DNA of 64,000 bases from SLNP01 sp964568875 (GTDB lineage: Bacteria; Bacteroidota; Bacteroidia; Bacteroidales; VadinHA17). Below are positions 7,578 to 15,944 of this stretch, in pieces (the stretch's first letter is position 1; each line of letters begins with the position of its first letter). The notes under the pieces were generated by a model. It was given only the letters and a program-made list of their open reading frames with translations. It ran no database searches and had not been told where the DNA came from. Where the stretch lies: contig CAZMSH010000015.1 of assembly GCA_964568875.1 (NCBI GenBank), positions 25,577-89,576 on the forward strand, read 5' to 3'. The position numbers and the translations under genes were made by a program.

Positions 7578-8993
7578 TCAGATACCTGCAGGAATGCCAG
7601 GTACAGGATTTTTCTCCATGGGATCCTGTTTTACACATTTCCGCTTTTGAAGCGCCAGCTTCAGCATCTCTCTTCTTAGAAAGATAAACGAGGTGATGCT
7701 GGCAAAGAAGTCTGATACCGGCATAGCCATCCACACCCCTGCTAATCCGAAAAACTCTGGTAAAATTGCAAGAAGTGGTATAAGAAAAATTACCTGGCGC
7801 AGAAGCGACAGGAAAGTAGCCAGTTTTGCCTTGCCTATTGACTGAAAAAGGTTGGAGGCTACTATCTGGAACCCTACTACAGGCAATAAGGCAGCATAAA
7901 TACGAAGGCCCTCAACTCCTTTTCTCAGCAGCTCAGAGTCATCAGAGTTAAAAAGGCCTACTATGTAGCCGGGAATCAGCATGCACAGCAGCCATCCTCC
8001 GGTGGCGATCATGGTTGCAGCTTTTATACCCAGGCTAACTGTCTTCAGTACGCGTCCGTAGTTACGTGCTCCGTAATTAAAGCCTACTATTGGCTGGCTG
8101 GCCATGTTTATTGCCACTATTGACATCACAAGTATAATAGCTATACTGTTTATAATGCCCATCGCTCCCACAGCTATATCACCACCAAACACAATCAGTT
8201 GCTTTGCAAAAAGTCCATGCACCACACTTGCAGCTATCTGCATCGCAAAAGATGCAAAACCTATAGTAACAATGTAAATTATTATTTCCCCGACCGGACT
8301 AAGGTTTTTGATTTTCAGTTTTATGATGCTTCTCCTGCTTCTGAAATGCAAAATGACCCATATGCACAGAACTATCTGAGAAATTACGGTAGCCAGAGCA
8401 GCACCCTTTACACCCATATCAAGATAAAAGATAAATATGGGATCAAGGATGATATTAAGACCGGCACTGATAAACATTGAATACATTGCAACCTTTGCAT
8501 TCCCTTCTGCCCGTATCATATTATTCAGGGAATAGCCCAGCATCCCGAACGGAGCCCCCAGAAGGATGATATTAAGGTAATCATTGGCGTATCTGAATGT
8601 CTCTTCTCCCGCCCCAAAAAAACTGAGCACCTGATTTTTGATCAAAAAGCCGATGGCAACGACAATGACACCCAGGCCAACAGCCAGGGTAACTGAATTA
8701 CCGAGAACCCGTTCTGCTCTTTTATAGTCTTTTTTACCAAGGTTAATGGAAATCCTGACAGCCCCTCCTGATCCGACAAGCATCCCGAATGCCATATAGA
8801 CTATCATTATCGGGAACACCACACTTAAACCGGCAAGGGCCAGGGAGCCTACCCCCTGTCCAATGAATATTCTGTCTATAACATTATAAAGAGAGTTGAC
8901 TACTACTCCCGCAAACGCTGGAAAGTAATACTTAAGCATCAAAGAACCGATACCTCTCTCCCTTAATTCCGTTACCTGATTATTCTCCTGCAT
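7578..8993 (-). CDS. MATE-family multidrug/cation antiporter
   Basis: Inner-membrane exporter driven by a Na+ or H+ gradient. 471 residues, with about twelve hydrophobic spans in two MatE halves. The N-terminal half begins GIGSLMLKYYFPAFAGVVVNSLYNVIDR, typical of the family and close to the MepA/NorM branch by its opening motif. The start is the ATG at 8993 (MQENNQV); a promoter with the -7 box at 9009-9016 excludes the longer frame. Substrate cannot be told from sequence. The C-terminus is a short cytoplasmic tail with KRKCVKQDP. Confidence 0.93.
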   Translation of the reverse strand: MQENNQVTELRERGIGSLMLKYYFPAFAGVVVNSLYNVIDRIFIGQGVGSLALAGLSVVFPIMIVYMAFGMLVGSGGAVRISINLGKKDYKRAERVLGNSVTLAVGLGVIVVAIGFLIKNQVLSFFGAGEETFRYANDYLNIILLGAPFGMLGYSLNNMIRAEGNAKVAMYSMFISAGLNIILDPIFIFYLDMGVKGAALATVISQIVLCIWVILHFRSRRSIIKLKIKNLSPVGEIIIYIVTIGFASFAMQIAASVVHGLFAKQLIVFGGDIAVGAMGIINSIAIILVMSIVAINMASQPIVGFNYGARNYGRVLKTVSLGIKAATMIATGGWLLCMLIPGYIVGLFNSDDSELLRKGVEGLRIYAALLPVVGFQIVASNLFQSIGKAKLATFLSLLRQVIFLIPLLAILPEFFGLAGVWMAMPVSDFFASITSFIFLRREMLKLALQKRKCVKQDPMEKNPVPGIPAGI

Positions 8994-9008
8994 AGCCGAA
9001 AAGATCGA

Positions 9009-9040
9009 CAAAGATATGGAGTGTAATCTCAAATAACAAA
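9009..9040 (-). promoter_or_regulatory. Promoter of the MATE gene
   Basis: Minus strand TTTG (9040-9037), 20-base spacer, TATCTTTG (9016-9009), a full match to the Bacteroidota consensus. The -33 TTTG sits in the T-rich tail of the groL terminator, so groL termination and MATE initiation are packed together. Confidence 0.7.
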
Positions 9041-9070
9041 AAAGAGGCTGCCCTTTTGAGACAGCCTCTT
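9036..9070 (-). terminator. Intrinsic terminator of groS-groL
   Basis: Minus strand stem AAGAGGCTG/CAGCCTCTT (9 bp) with an 11-base loop, followed by a run of six T. It begins 34 bases after the groL stop. Confidence 0.85.
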
Positions 9071-9103
9071 CATTTACAATATATTATCTGTTTTCGGTTC
9101 AGA

Positions 9104-10738
9104 TTACATCATCCCCGGCATTCCACCGCCCATTCCTCCGGCCGGCATTGGAGGCTCATCCTTTGGCTCATCACATACAACGGCCTCGGTTGTCAGGAAC
9201 ATTCCTGCGATTGATGCTGCATTCTGCAGGGCAATACGGGTTACTTTTGCCGGATCGATTACTCCGCTCTCATAGAGGTTCTCGTATTTGTCTGTTTGAG
9301 CATTATAGCCGAAATCATCCTTACCTTCCCTAACCCTCTGTACAACTATTGATCCCTCTTTTCCGGAATTCACAACTATCTGGCGCAAGGGCTCCTCTAT
9401 AGCTCTCTTGACAATTTCAATACCAATTGTCTGGTCTTCATTATCACCCTTCAGCTTTTCAAGGGCTTTGATAGCGCGTATGTAAGTCACACCTCCACCA
9501 GGCACGATACCTTCTTCCACTGCGGCACGGGTAGCACTAAGCGCATCATCAACCCTGTCTTTCTTGTTCTTCATCTCAACTTCTGAAGCAGCTCCGATAT
9601 AGAGAACAGCCACACCACCCGAAAGCTTGGCAAGGCGTTCCTGAAGCTTCTCCTTGTCATAATCTGAAGTTGTCAATGTTATCTGCTGCTTGATCTGGTT
9701 GATCCTTGCATTTATCTGATCCTTCTGACCTGCACCGTTAACAATGGTAGTATTCTCCTTATTTACGCTTACCTTCTCAGCAACACCCAGCATGTCAAGG
9801 GTGGTGTGCTCAAGCTTCAATCCCTTTTCCTCGGTTATTACGGTACCACCTGTCAGGATCGCGATATCTTCGAGCATCTCTTTTCTTCTGTCACCAAAGC
9901 CGGGAGCCTTGACGGCGCATACCCTAAGTGAACCTCTCAGTCTGTTAACAACCAGAGTTGCCAGAGCCTCACCTTCGATATCTTCAGCAATTATCATCAG
10001 CGGCCTTCCACTCTGAGCAGTAGCTTCCAGTATCGGAAGGAGATCCTTCATTGTGGATATCTTCTTGTCATGTATCAGTATATAGGGATTCTCCATTTCT
10101 GCCTCCATCTTTTCGGCATTTGTAACGAAATAGGGAGAGATATAACCCCTGTCAAACTGCATTCCCTCAACAACCTCAACATAGGTATCAGTACCCTTAG
10201 ACTCTTCTACGGTGATGACCCCCTCTTTCTTAACCTTTGACATTGCTTCCGCAATCAGTTTACCTATAGAATGGTCATTATTTGCAGAAACGGTAGCTAC
10301 CTGCTCGATCTTGCTCAGATCATCACCAATAACATGAGCCTGACTGGCAATGTTCTCAACCACCTTCTCAACGGCCTTGTCAATACCTCTCTTCAGGTCC
10401 ATCGGGTTAGCCCCGGCAGTGACATTCTTCAGTCCAACATTAATAATTGACTGCGCAAGAACGGTTGCTGTCGTAGTTCCGTCTCCTGCATCGTCACCGG
10501 TCTTGGAAGCAACTTCCTTAACCAATTGTGCACCCATATTCTCGAAAGGATCTGCAAGTTCAATCTCCTTTGCTACAGTAACTCCATCCTTTGTCACCTG
10601 AGGAGCTCCGAATTTCTTCTCCAGTACTACATTACGTCCTTTGGGCCCCAATGTAACCTTAACTGCATCGGCTAACTTGTCAACACCGGTTTTAAGCTCT
10701 GCCCGGGCCTCAATATTAAATTTAATCTCCTTTGCCAT
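9104..10738 (-). CDS. groL: Chaperonin GroEL (Hsp60)
   Basis: ATP-driven protein-folding chamber, cytoplasmic, working with GroES. 544 residues, the normal length, starting MAKEIKFNIEARAELKTGVDKL. The nucleotide loop GDGTTTATVLA is present, and the protein ends in a Gly/Met-rich tail (GGMGGGMPGMM) as in most GroELs. groS lies 31 bases upstream on the same strand. I looked for a CIRCE inverted repeat upstream of groS and found none, so heat control would have to be by another route. Confidence 0.99.
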   Translation of the reverse strand: MAKEIKFNIEARAELKTGVDKLADAVKVTLGPKGRNVVLEKKFGAPQVTKDGVTVAKEIELADPFENMGAQLVKEVASKTGDDAGDGTTTATVLAQSIINVGLKNVTAGANPMDLKRGIDKAVEKVVENIASQAHVIGDDLSKIEQVATVSANNDHSIGKLIAEAMSKVKKEGVITVEESKGTDTYVEVVEGMQFDRGYISPYFVTNAEKMEAEMENPYILIHDKKISTMKDLLPILEATAQSGRPLMIIAEDIEGEALATLVVNRLRGSLRVCAVKAPGFGDRRKEMLEDIAILTGGTVITEEKGLKLEHTTLDMLGVAEKVSVNKENTTIVNGAGQKDQINARINQIKQQITLTTSDYDKEKLQERLAKLSGGVAVLYIGAASEVEMKNKKDRVDDALSATRAAVEEGIVPGGGVTYIRAIKALEKLKGDNEDQTIGIEIVKRAIEEPLRQIVVNSGKEGSIVVQRVREGKDDFGYNAQTDKYENLYESGVIDPAKVTRIALQNAASIAGMFLTTEAVVCDEPKDEPPMPAGGMGGGMPGMM

Positions 10739-10769
10739 AATTAGATATTTTTTTGGTTTTCTTCAATGT

Positions 10770-11048
10770 TTAAGCAATGTACAGCACATCAGACTGTGAT
10801 ATTAAGAGGTAATCCTCACCATCTATGGTAAGTTCCTGTCCGGAATACTTTCCGTAAAGTACGACATCGCCCGTCTTAAGTTCCATCTCCTCATCTTTTT
10901 TTGCGGCTCCTGTCAGTACGACGGTACCCTGGCGTGGCTTCTCCTTTGCTGAATCAGGAATAATAATCCCGCTCGCGGTCTTGGCCTCGGCCTCATGAGG
11001 TTTCACCAGTACCTTACCGGCTAATACCTTTCCTTTAAGTTTTGTCAT
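10770..11048 (-). CDS. groS: Co-chaperonin GroES (Hsp10)
   Basis: Forms the seven-membered lid of the GroEL chamber. 92 residues. Begins with the GKVLAGKVLVKP beta strand, followed by the mobile loop EAEAKTASGIIIPDSAKEKPR with the GroEL-contacting Ile-Ile-Ile, and ends DGEDYLLISQSDVLYIA. First gene of groSL. The 270 bases upstream hold the secG terminator and no clear consensus promoter; the best match is TATGTTCG on the minus strand. Confidence 0.98.
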   Translation of the reverse strand: MTKLKGKVLAGKVLVKPHEAEAKTASGIIIPDSAKEKPRQGTVVLTGAAKKDEEMELKTGDVVLYGKYSGQELTIDGEDYLLISQSDVLYIA

Positions 11049-11242
11049 TGCATTATTAATTTTAAGAGTTAAACATCATTCTTGATTTCTGACACGCTAT
11101 CCGAACATATTTTGTGCCAACCGGCAAAAGAGGTTGAAGCCAGGCAACTGCCACGCCATTTTAGCATGAACCAAATTGAGGCATGAAACATCACAGCTTA
11201 CATATAAATTTGATTATCTGTTATTTGCATCCTCTATCAGTA

Positions 11243-11280
11243 AGAAAAAAAATAGTGTCAGTTCGTGACAAACTGACACT
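11243..11280 (-). terminator. Intrinsic terminator of the secG operon
   Basis: On the minus strand AGTGTCAGTT/AACTGACACT forms a 10-bp stem with a 7-base loop, followed by ATTTTTTTT. It lies 38 bases after the secG stop. Confidence 0.85.
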
Positions 11281-11318
11281 TAATTACAGATAATATTTTA
11301 CGCTGCAGATACTGTCGG

Positions 11319-11648
11319 TTACTCTATCTCCGGATCAGGACTGGGGAGAGTGGGGACAGCCATTGGATCGACAGCTCCTCTTATGCTTTCCTCAATCCTT
11401 GACTCCCTGCCCTGTTCCCCGCGAGGTATAGAAGCAGTAGCAGCCAGACTGAGCACAAGAATAGCTATGGCAAGTGTCCATGTAGCCTTTTCGAGAAAAT
11501 CAGCCGTTTTCCTTACACCCATCGTCTGACCGGTACCGGTAAAACCGGCTGCCAAACCACCACCCTTGCTGTTCTGAACCAGAACTATCATAATCTGCAA
11601 AAAACAGGCTATTATTATCAGAACCGAGACAAATATGTAAATTCCCAT
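11319..11648 (-). CDS. secG: Protein translocase subunit SecG
   Basis: Small membrane subunit of the SecYEG channel. 109 residues with two membrane spans (about 3-22 and 57-75) flanking the family's conserved cytoplasmic loop (VQNSKGGGLAAGFTG...GVRKTADFLEKATW). A Pro- and Glu-rich tail follows, as in other Bacteroidota. Last gene of a four-gene operon with the sigma-54 activator, LptE-like and TPR genes; only two bases separate it from its neighbour. Confidence 0.95.
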   Translation of the reverse strand: MGIYIFVSVLIIIACFLQIMIVLVQNSKGGGLAAGFTGTGQTMGVRKTADFLEKATWTLAIAILVLSLAATASIPRGEQGRESRIEESIRGAVDPMAVPTLPSPDPEIE

Positions 11649-11650
11649 CC

Positions 11651-12493
11651 CTAACTGTTTTTTATTAAATCGTTTATTTTATCAATTTGAGCCGCAAAGT
11701 AACTACTTTTTTCCGGATATTTCAAACATAATTTATCATATATATTCCTGGCTCGTGCATAGTATCCCTGCTCCACATAGATACGGGCAAGTGTCTCGCT
11801 GACAAAGGTACCCCTGTCTTCAGTATGCTGCAGAGAAAGATCTGCAGTGGGTTCAGGATCAGGGTGACGATTGGCTTCTATCCTTGGACTAAGTTCAATA
11901 AACTTATCAATAAGGTCCTTTTGTGTAGCGGGTTCCCCTCTTTCTCCTTCAAGTTCCAGTAGACCTTCATCTTCCCGGATCATCTCTGCGGCAGTAGAAA
12001 AAAACCTGGGGTCTGGGAGTGTCGGCTGGTTGTCTAGCTCAAGCAATTCATCATTTTCTGGCTTGAGTTTAACGGGCTTTATCTCCTGTTCACTATCGGG
12101 TTCCTTTTCGGTGCCACCCTCACGGACAGCAATCTCTTCAAGCCTCCTGTCTATTTCAGCACGTAATTGCTCTCTGGGTCTTGTAGCTGTCTCAATGAAA
12201 TTCTCCTCTTCTGATTCTTTTTGACTATCTGCCAGATTGAGGTCTCTCCTTACAACGACTTCCTGAGAACTAAGCAAGTAATACAGACGGGCACGGTCAG
12301 CGATATGAGGAGCTGATTCTTTCAGCTGCGACTCAAATCTGACATCGTCAACATTCTTTAGCCCCTTAAGCAGAAGCATGTGTGCCGTCTGAAACCAGGG
12401 AAACATAGTAAGCAATTCCCTCAGATCGGAGAGAGCCGGGCGATCAATCAGACCAGGATTCCTGATCAGGTTATGAAATTCCGTCCTGTTCAT
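11651..12493 (-). CDS. Conserved hypothetical protein with C-terminal TPR-like repeat
   Basis: 280 residues, no signal peptide. The N-terminus (MNRTEFHNLIRNPGLIDRPA...LLTMFPWFQTAHMLLLKGLK) is helical. The middle (about 90-210) is acidic, low-complexity and probably disordered. The C-terminus (TFVSETLARIYVEQGYYARA...IYDKLCLKYPEKSSYFA) reads as one or two tetratricopeptide repeats. Position between lptE and secG is commonly conserved in Bacteroidota, but I know of no assigned function. A role as adaptor or scaffold in envelope assembly would be inference from neighbours only. Confidence 0.8.
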   Translation of the reverse strand: MNRTEFHNLIRNPGLIDRPALSDLRELLTMFPWFQTAHMLLLKGLKNVDDVRFESQLKESAPHIADRARLYYLLSSQEVVVRRDLNLADSQKESEEENFIETATRPREQLRAEIDRRLEEIAVREGGTEKEPDSEQEIKPVKLKPENDELLELDNQPTLPDPRFFSTAAEMIREDEGLLELEGERGEPATQKDLIDKFIELSPRIEANRHPDPEPTADLSLQHTEDRGTFVSETLARIYVEQGYYARARNIYDKLCLKYPEKSSYFAAQIDKINDLIKNS

Positions 12494-12499
12494 GATTCT

Positions 12500-13015
12500 T
12501 TACCAGTTAACGAACGCCCTGTTAAAAATATCCTCAACCAGTTGCTCAATAATCTTCACTGAAAGGCCATCCTCAACCTGACTCAGATCAAGGTTACTGT
12601 CATAATCCTCGAACCTTGTAAATGTCATCTCATAGCTGTTCTCAGGAACAGCAGAGTTGGTGAATTTCACCTTCACAGCTATTGAAAACCTGTTAACGGC
12701 AGCACGTGCGTCACCTGATATAGTTTGTGTTACTGTCTTATAGTCAACGATCTCACCCTCAAAGTTTGCATCGCCTAAGCCACTTACGAGCTGCAGATTG
12801 GTCTGTGACCTGCACTTGTCAATCAGTGCTTCGGTAAGATTCTGACTCAATCCCGGCTGTACAAGGCTGGCCCTGTTCTGAAAATACTGAACGCTTACCG
12901 TACTCAGTCCTGTCGTAGAAGCCCCGGTAAATGAATACCTTATTACGCATGATGTCAGCAGAAGCATTACCATCACCGAAATAGCAGCAACAACCCTTAA
13001 CCGCTTAATCAACAT
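12500..13015 (-). CDS. lptE: LptE-like outer-membrane lipoprotein
   Basis: Probable partner of LptD in LPS insertion. 171 residues from the ATG at 13015, one base after the stop of the upstream regulator gene; the longer frame adds six residues before the signal peptide. A lipoprotein signal precedes the lipobox LLTSC. The body carries the family's opening YSFTGAS and FQNRASLVQPGLSQNLTEALIDKCRSQTNL. Its placement between the sigma-54 activator and secG fits genes annotated as LptE family in Bacteroidota. Sequence conservation of this family is low. Confidence 0.8.
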   Translation of the reverse strand: MLIKRLRVVAAISVMVMLLLTSCVIRYSFTGASTTGLSTVSVQYFQNRASLVQPGLSQNLTEALIDKCRSQTNLQLVSGLGDANFEGEIVDYKTVTQTISGDARAAVNRFSIAVKVKFTNSAVPENSYEMTFTRFEDYDSNLDLSQVEDGLSVKIIEQLVEDIFNRAFVNW

Positions 13016-13016
13016 A

Positions 13017-14264
13017 TCAATTTTCCAGTCCATACAGTTTTATCTTCCTGTAAAGAGTCCTCTCACTAATACCCAGCTCCTTCGCAGCAAGCTTGCGCTT
13101 GCCACTATGCTTCTCAAGAGCCTTGATAATCATCTCCACCTCTTTGTTTTCGAGAGAAAGGGATTCTTCAATTACTTCCTCAGTATCCTGAATATCTGTC
13201 CTGGTCTGTCTGACCTGAAACTCCTGCTCATCTGAAATCTCCCCGTTGGCAACCTGATACTCACCCGGCTGGTCATCTCTGAAAAGATTTCTTATCGCCC
13301 TTGAGCCTGATTCTGAAATATTTATCGATGATGATCCGCTTCTGAGCATGTCAAGAACAAGCTTTTTAAGATCAGTCATATCACTCTTCATGTCAAAGAG
13401 TATTTTGTACAGAATCTCCCTCTCTGATGAAAATGCTCTCTCTTCCTGCCGGTTGGTTACAGCAGGAAGATTACTGGCAGAATAATCAGGCAGATAATTC
13501 CGCAGTGTCTCTGCCGATATCTCTCTTTCGGTCTCGATGATTGATATCTGCTCAGCGATATTTTTCAACTGCCTTACATTTCCTGGCCATTGGTACCCCA
13601 ACAGCAAAATTCTCGCCTCAGGTGACAGCTTTACTGCCGGCATCCTGTATTTCTCAGCAAAATCAACAGCGAACTTTCTGAATAAAAGCACCATATCTTC
13701 ACCCCTCTCTCTTAAGGCGGGGATTTTCACGGGCACTGTGTTGAGCCTGTAAAAGAGATCCTCCCTGAAACGCCCAGAAGCAACAGCCACTGTGATATCT
13801 GTGTTGCTGGCGGCAATTACTCTGACATTAGTTTTCTGGACCTTCGATGAGCCTACCCTTATAAACTCACCCGTTTCCAAAACCCTTAAGAGACGTACCT
13901 GTGTGGAGAGCGGAAGTTCAGCCACCTCATCAAGAAATATTGTCCCGCCGTCTGCCACCTCAAAATACCCTTTTCTGCTGTCAGTGGCACCTGTAAAGGC
14001 CCCCTTCTCATGTCCGAAGAGCTCCGAATCTATTGTGCCCTCAGGAATTGCGCCACAGTTCACTGCTATATACTGACCATGTTTTCTTGTCGAGAAGAAA
14101 TGAATTATCTGAGGGAATGACTCCTTACCCACGCCACTTTCCCCTGATATAAGAACAGACAAATCAGTAGGAGCAACCTGAACAGCTATATCAATTGCCC
14201 TGTTCAGGCCAGGATCATTGCCAATTATACCAAACCTCTGCTTTATGCTCTGCAACTCTTTCAT
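13017..14264 (-). CDS. Sigma-54-dependent transcription activator (AAA+, Fis-type HTH)
   Basis: Activates RNA polymerase-sigma54 by ATP hydrolysis. 415 residues. The AAA+ domain starts almost at once (no receiver domain), with Walker A GESGVGKE, the sigma-54 contact loop GAFTGA, Walker B GGTIFLDEVAELP and an arginine-finger region (YRLNTVPVKIPALRERGEDM). A linker of about 100 residues follows, then a C-terminal Fis-type helix-turn-helix (KRKLAAKELGISERTLYRKIKLYGLE). Without a sensory domain it may act constitutively or through a partner. It is first in an operon with lptE, the TPR gene and secG. Confidence 0.93.
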   Translation of the reverse strand: MKELQSIKQRFGIIGNDPGLNRAIDIAVQVAPTDLSVLISGESGVGKESFPQIIHFFSTRKHGQYIAVNCGAIPEGTIDSELFGHEKGAFTGATDSRKGYFEVADGGTIFLDEVAELPLSTQVRLLRVLETGEFIRVGSSKVQKTNVRVIAASNTDITVAVASGRFREDLFYRLNTVPVKIPALRERGEDMVLLFRKFAVDFAEKYRMPAVKLSPEARILLLGYQWPGNVRQLKNIAEQISIIETEREISAETLRNYLPDYSASNLPAVTNRQEERAFSSEREILYKILFDMKSDMTDLKKLVLDMLRSGSSSINISESGSRAIRNLFRDDQPGEYQVANGEISDEQEFQVRQTRTDIQDTEEVIEESLSLENKEVEMIIKALEKHSGKRKLAAKELGISERTLYRKIKLYGLEN

Positions 14265-14381
14265 ACTACCTTAAAGATCATGCGAATTTACTTCTTTTTT
14301 AGGACATGATAAAATACCACACAGGGAATGACCCTGAAGAGCCAATTGTTTGACAGAAAAAATAATGTTATAAAAAAATAC

Positions 14382-14389
14382 TATCTTTG
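14382..14389 (+). promoter_or_regulatory. -7 box upstream of the T9SS-tail protein
   Basis: TATCTTTG, an exact TAnnTTTG match, 46 bases before the ATG at 14436. The nearest TTTG upstream is 29 bases away, too far for a standard -33. Confidence 0.3.
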
Positions 14390-14435
14390 AACTTTTAGCA
14401 CAATATTTGTGGAACTCTACCGATATAGGCTACTC

Positions 14436-14807
14436 ATGAAAAAAGCATTACTGACGGTGCTTATAATATTCTCTTACCTTTCTGTCATGGCACAGAAAGA
14501 CCCTGTTACTGTTTCATCAGGAGCTGCAGTGCGTGAGACTCTTATATCAGAAACTGACCAGACAACCCTTAAGATATTCCCTGTTCCGGTAAAAGACAAC
14601 AGCTTTTCAGTATCCTCTGAGAAAGAGATATCTATGATCCGTATCACCAATATCATAGGCCAGGAAATATACAGATCAAAATTCCCCTCTCCTGTTCTGA
14701 CTACACGGATATTGCTTGACAACCCGCAACGTGGCTTCTACCTGGTAACCGTGCTATTCACAGACAATTCGCGAGTGGTGAGAAAGATCATGATTGAGAG
14801 TCTGTAG
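14436..14807 (+). CDS. Small secreted protein made almost only of a T9SS sorting domain
   Basis: 123 residues from the ATG at 14436 (MKKALLTVLIIFSYLSVMAQ, a signal peptide ending at Ala-Gln). The frame is open 27 bases further upstream but that would bury the signal. After a short Thr/Ser segment the rest (about 45-123) matches a Por secretion system C-terminal domain: LKIFPVPVKDNSFSV, a middle ITNIIGQEIYRS strand and a final GFYLVTVLFTDNSRVVRKIMIESL. Normally this domain sits behind a large cargo; here there is none. SprA, the T9SS channel, is encoded at the end of this window. Confidence 0.8.
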   Translation: MKKALLTVLIIFSYLSVMAQKDPVTVSSGAAVRETLISETDQTTLKIFPVPVKDNSFSVSSEKEISMIRITNIIGQEIYRSKFPSPVLTTRILLDNPQRGFYLVTVLFTDNSRVVRKIMIESL

Positions 14808-14994
14808 TTGTATATCCACACCCCGGGTTCCCTGAAAAAAAATAAATTGCGTTTTACATATTTTAACTATATTTGAGGTGTTCAAGCCTCTGAAATATAT
14901 CTCGAATCTGAATTGATACCAGTTGAAGATTCTTATTTGTTTTTATATTATTAATCAATTTTACTGCTTGTTTTTAAACAATACGGTTCGGGAA

Positions 14995-15025
14995 ATGTTT
15001 CAGAAATGAATATTGTTTGAAACAT
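14995..15025 (+). promoter_or_regulatory. Inverted repeat before the MerR-type gene, likely operator
   Basis: ATGTTTCA (14995-15002) and TGAAACAT (15018-15025) are perfect inverted arms separated by 15 bases. The right arm overlaps a -7-like ATTGTTTG (15012-15019), with TTCG 21 bases upstream, and lies 20 bases before the ATG. A second small palindrome, TTGTTT/AAACAA, is about 20 bases further upstream. This is the expected location for autoregulation by a MerR-type protein. Confidence 0.45.
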
Positions 15026-15044
15026 ATTATGTAATAGCAAAATC

Positions 15045-15944
15045 ATGAAAGAAGTATCGGATGTTTACTCAATCAAGGACCTGGAATATCATACAGGGAT
15101 CAAGGCCCATACTATCAGAATCTGGGAAAAGAGATACAACATACTGGAACCCCAGCGGACAGATTCAAATATAAGGATGTATACCGAAGATGAGTTAAAG
15201 AAGCTTTTGAATGTAGCTTACCTTAACCGCAACGGATTGAAGATATCTAAAATAGCAAAACTGAGCGAGGATGAGCTTAACAGTACTGTTTTATCTGTAA
15301 GCAGTAAATTCGGAGATCCCAATCAGGAGTTTCATCCCGGTAAGGCCCTGATGGCCGCCATCCGTTTTGAGGAAAACAGTTTTCTCGACACCCTTTATCC
15401 ATACCTGGAAAACCATGGGTTTGAGATCACATATTCGAGATTCTTTCTCCATCTGCTTGAAAATGCTAAAATACTGTGGCAGACAGGAAGCCTGTCAAGA
15501 TCGCAGGAGTACTTTATCAGGAACATTGTACGGGACCTGATCACTGAAGAGTATTACAGAATTGAGACACCTGTTACCGATGACCGCTTTTTATTCGCAG
15601 TAGTAAATGCCGCCGGAAAGAATGCTGATATTCATCTACTCTTCTGCCGGTATGTTATAAGATCAATGGGATTCGATGTTATATACCCGGGAGAACATCT
15701 GCCGGCAGTTGAAATTACAATGATTCATAAAATGAGACCGTTTAATGTCCTGGTGATGGGCTATAACAGCACATCACCCGGTGGAAGGTCGCTTGATTAT
15801 TACAGCGAGCTTGGGAAGATGCTGGGACTAAATAAAATCATTATTACCAACAGAGTTGATGATGAAGATGTGTCATCATTCAATAATATTATTGTGACGC
15901 CGACTCCGGAGTCATTCTATAACGCCATTGAGAAATACAGGTAG
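15045..15944 (+). CDS. MerR-family regulator with cobalamin-binding-like domain
   Basis: 299 residues. The N-terminal MerR winged helix (about 5-75) contains YSIKDLEYHTGIKAHTIRIWEKRY. A helical bundle follows (about 95-175) and then a Rossmann-like domain (about 180-299) as in CarH/LitR light- and B12-responsive repressors. In the bundle the CarH W-x9-E-H motif reads W-x9-E-Y (WQTGSLSRSQEY). In the Rossmann domain the E/DxHxxG motif reads DIHLLF: the ligand His is kept, the Gly lost. B12 binding is therefore uncertain. No carotenoid or photolyase genes, the usual neighbours, are close. It ends directly against the convergent gene at 15945 with no spacer. Confidence 0.85.
   Translation: MKEVSDVYSIKDLEYHTGIKAHTIRIWEKRYNILEPQRTDSNIRMYTEDELKKLLNVAYLNRNGLKISKIAKLSEDELNSTVLSVSSKFGDPNQEFHPGKALMAAIRFEENSFLDTLYPYLENHGFEITYSRFFLHLLENAKILWQTGSLSRSQEYFIRNIVRDLITEEYYRIETPVTDDRFLFAVVNAAGKNADIHLLFCRYVIRSMGFDVIYPGEHLPAVEITMIHKMRPFNVLVMGYNSTSPGGRSLDYYSELGKMLGLNKIIITNRVDDEDVSSFNNIIVTPTPESFYNAIEKYR

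Noticed and set aside
10739..11318. CIRCE heat-shock operator before groS
   Set aside because: Neither arm of the TTAGCACTC/GAGTGCTAA repeat is present in the region.
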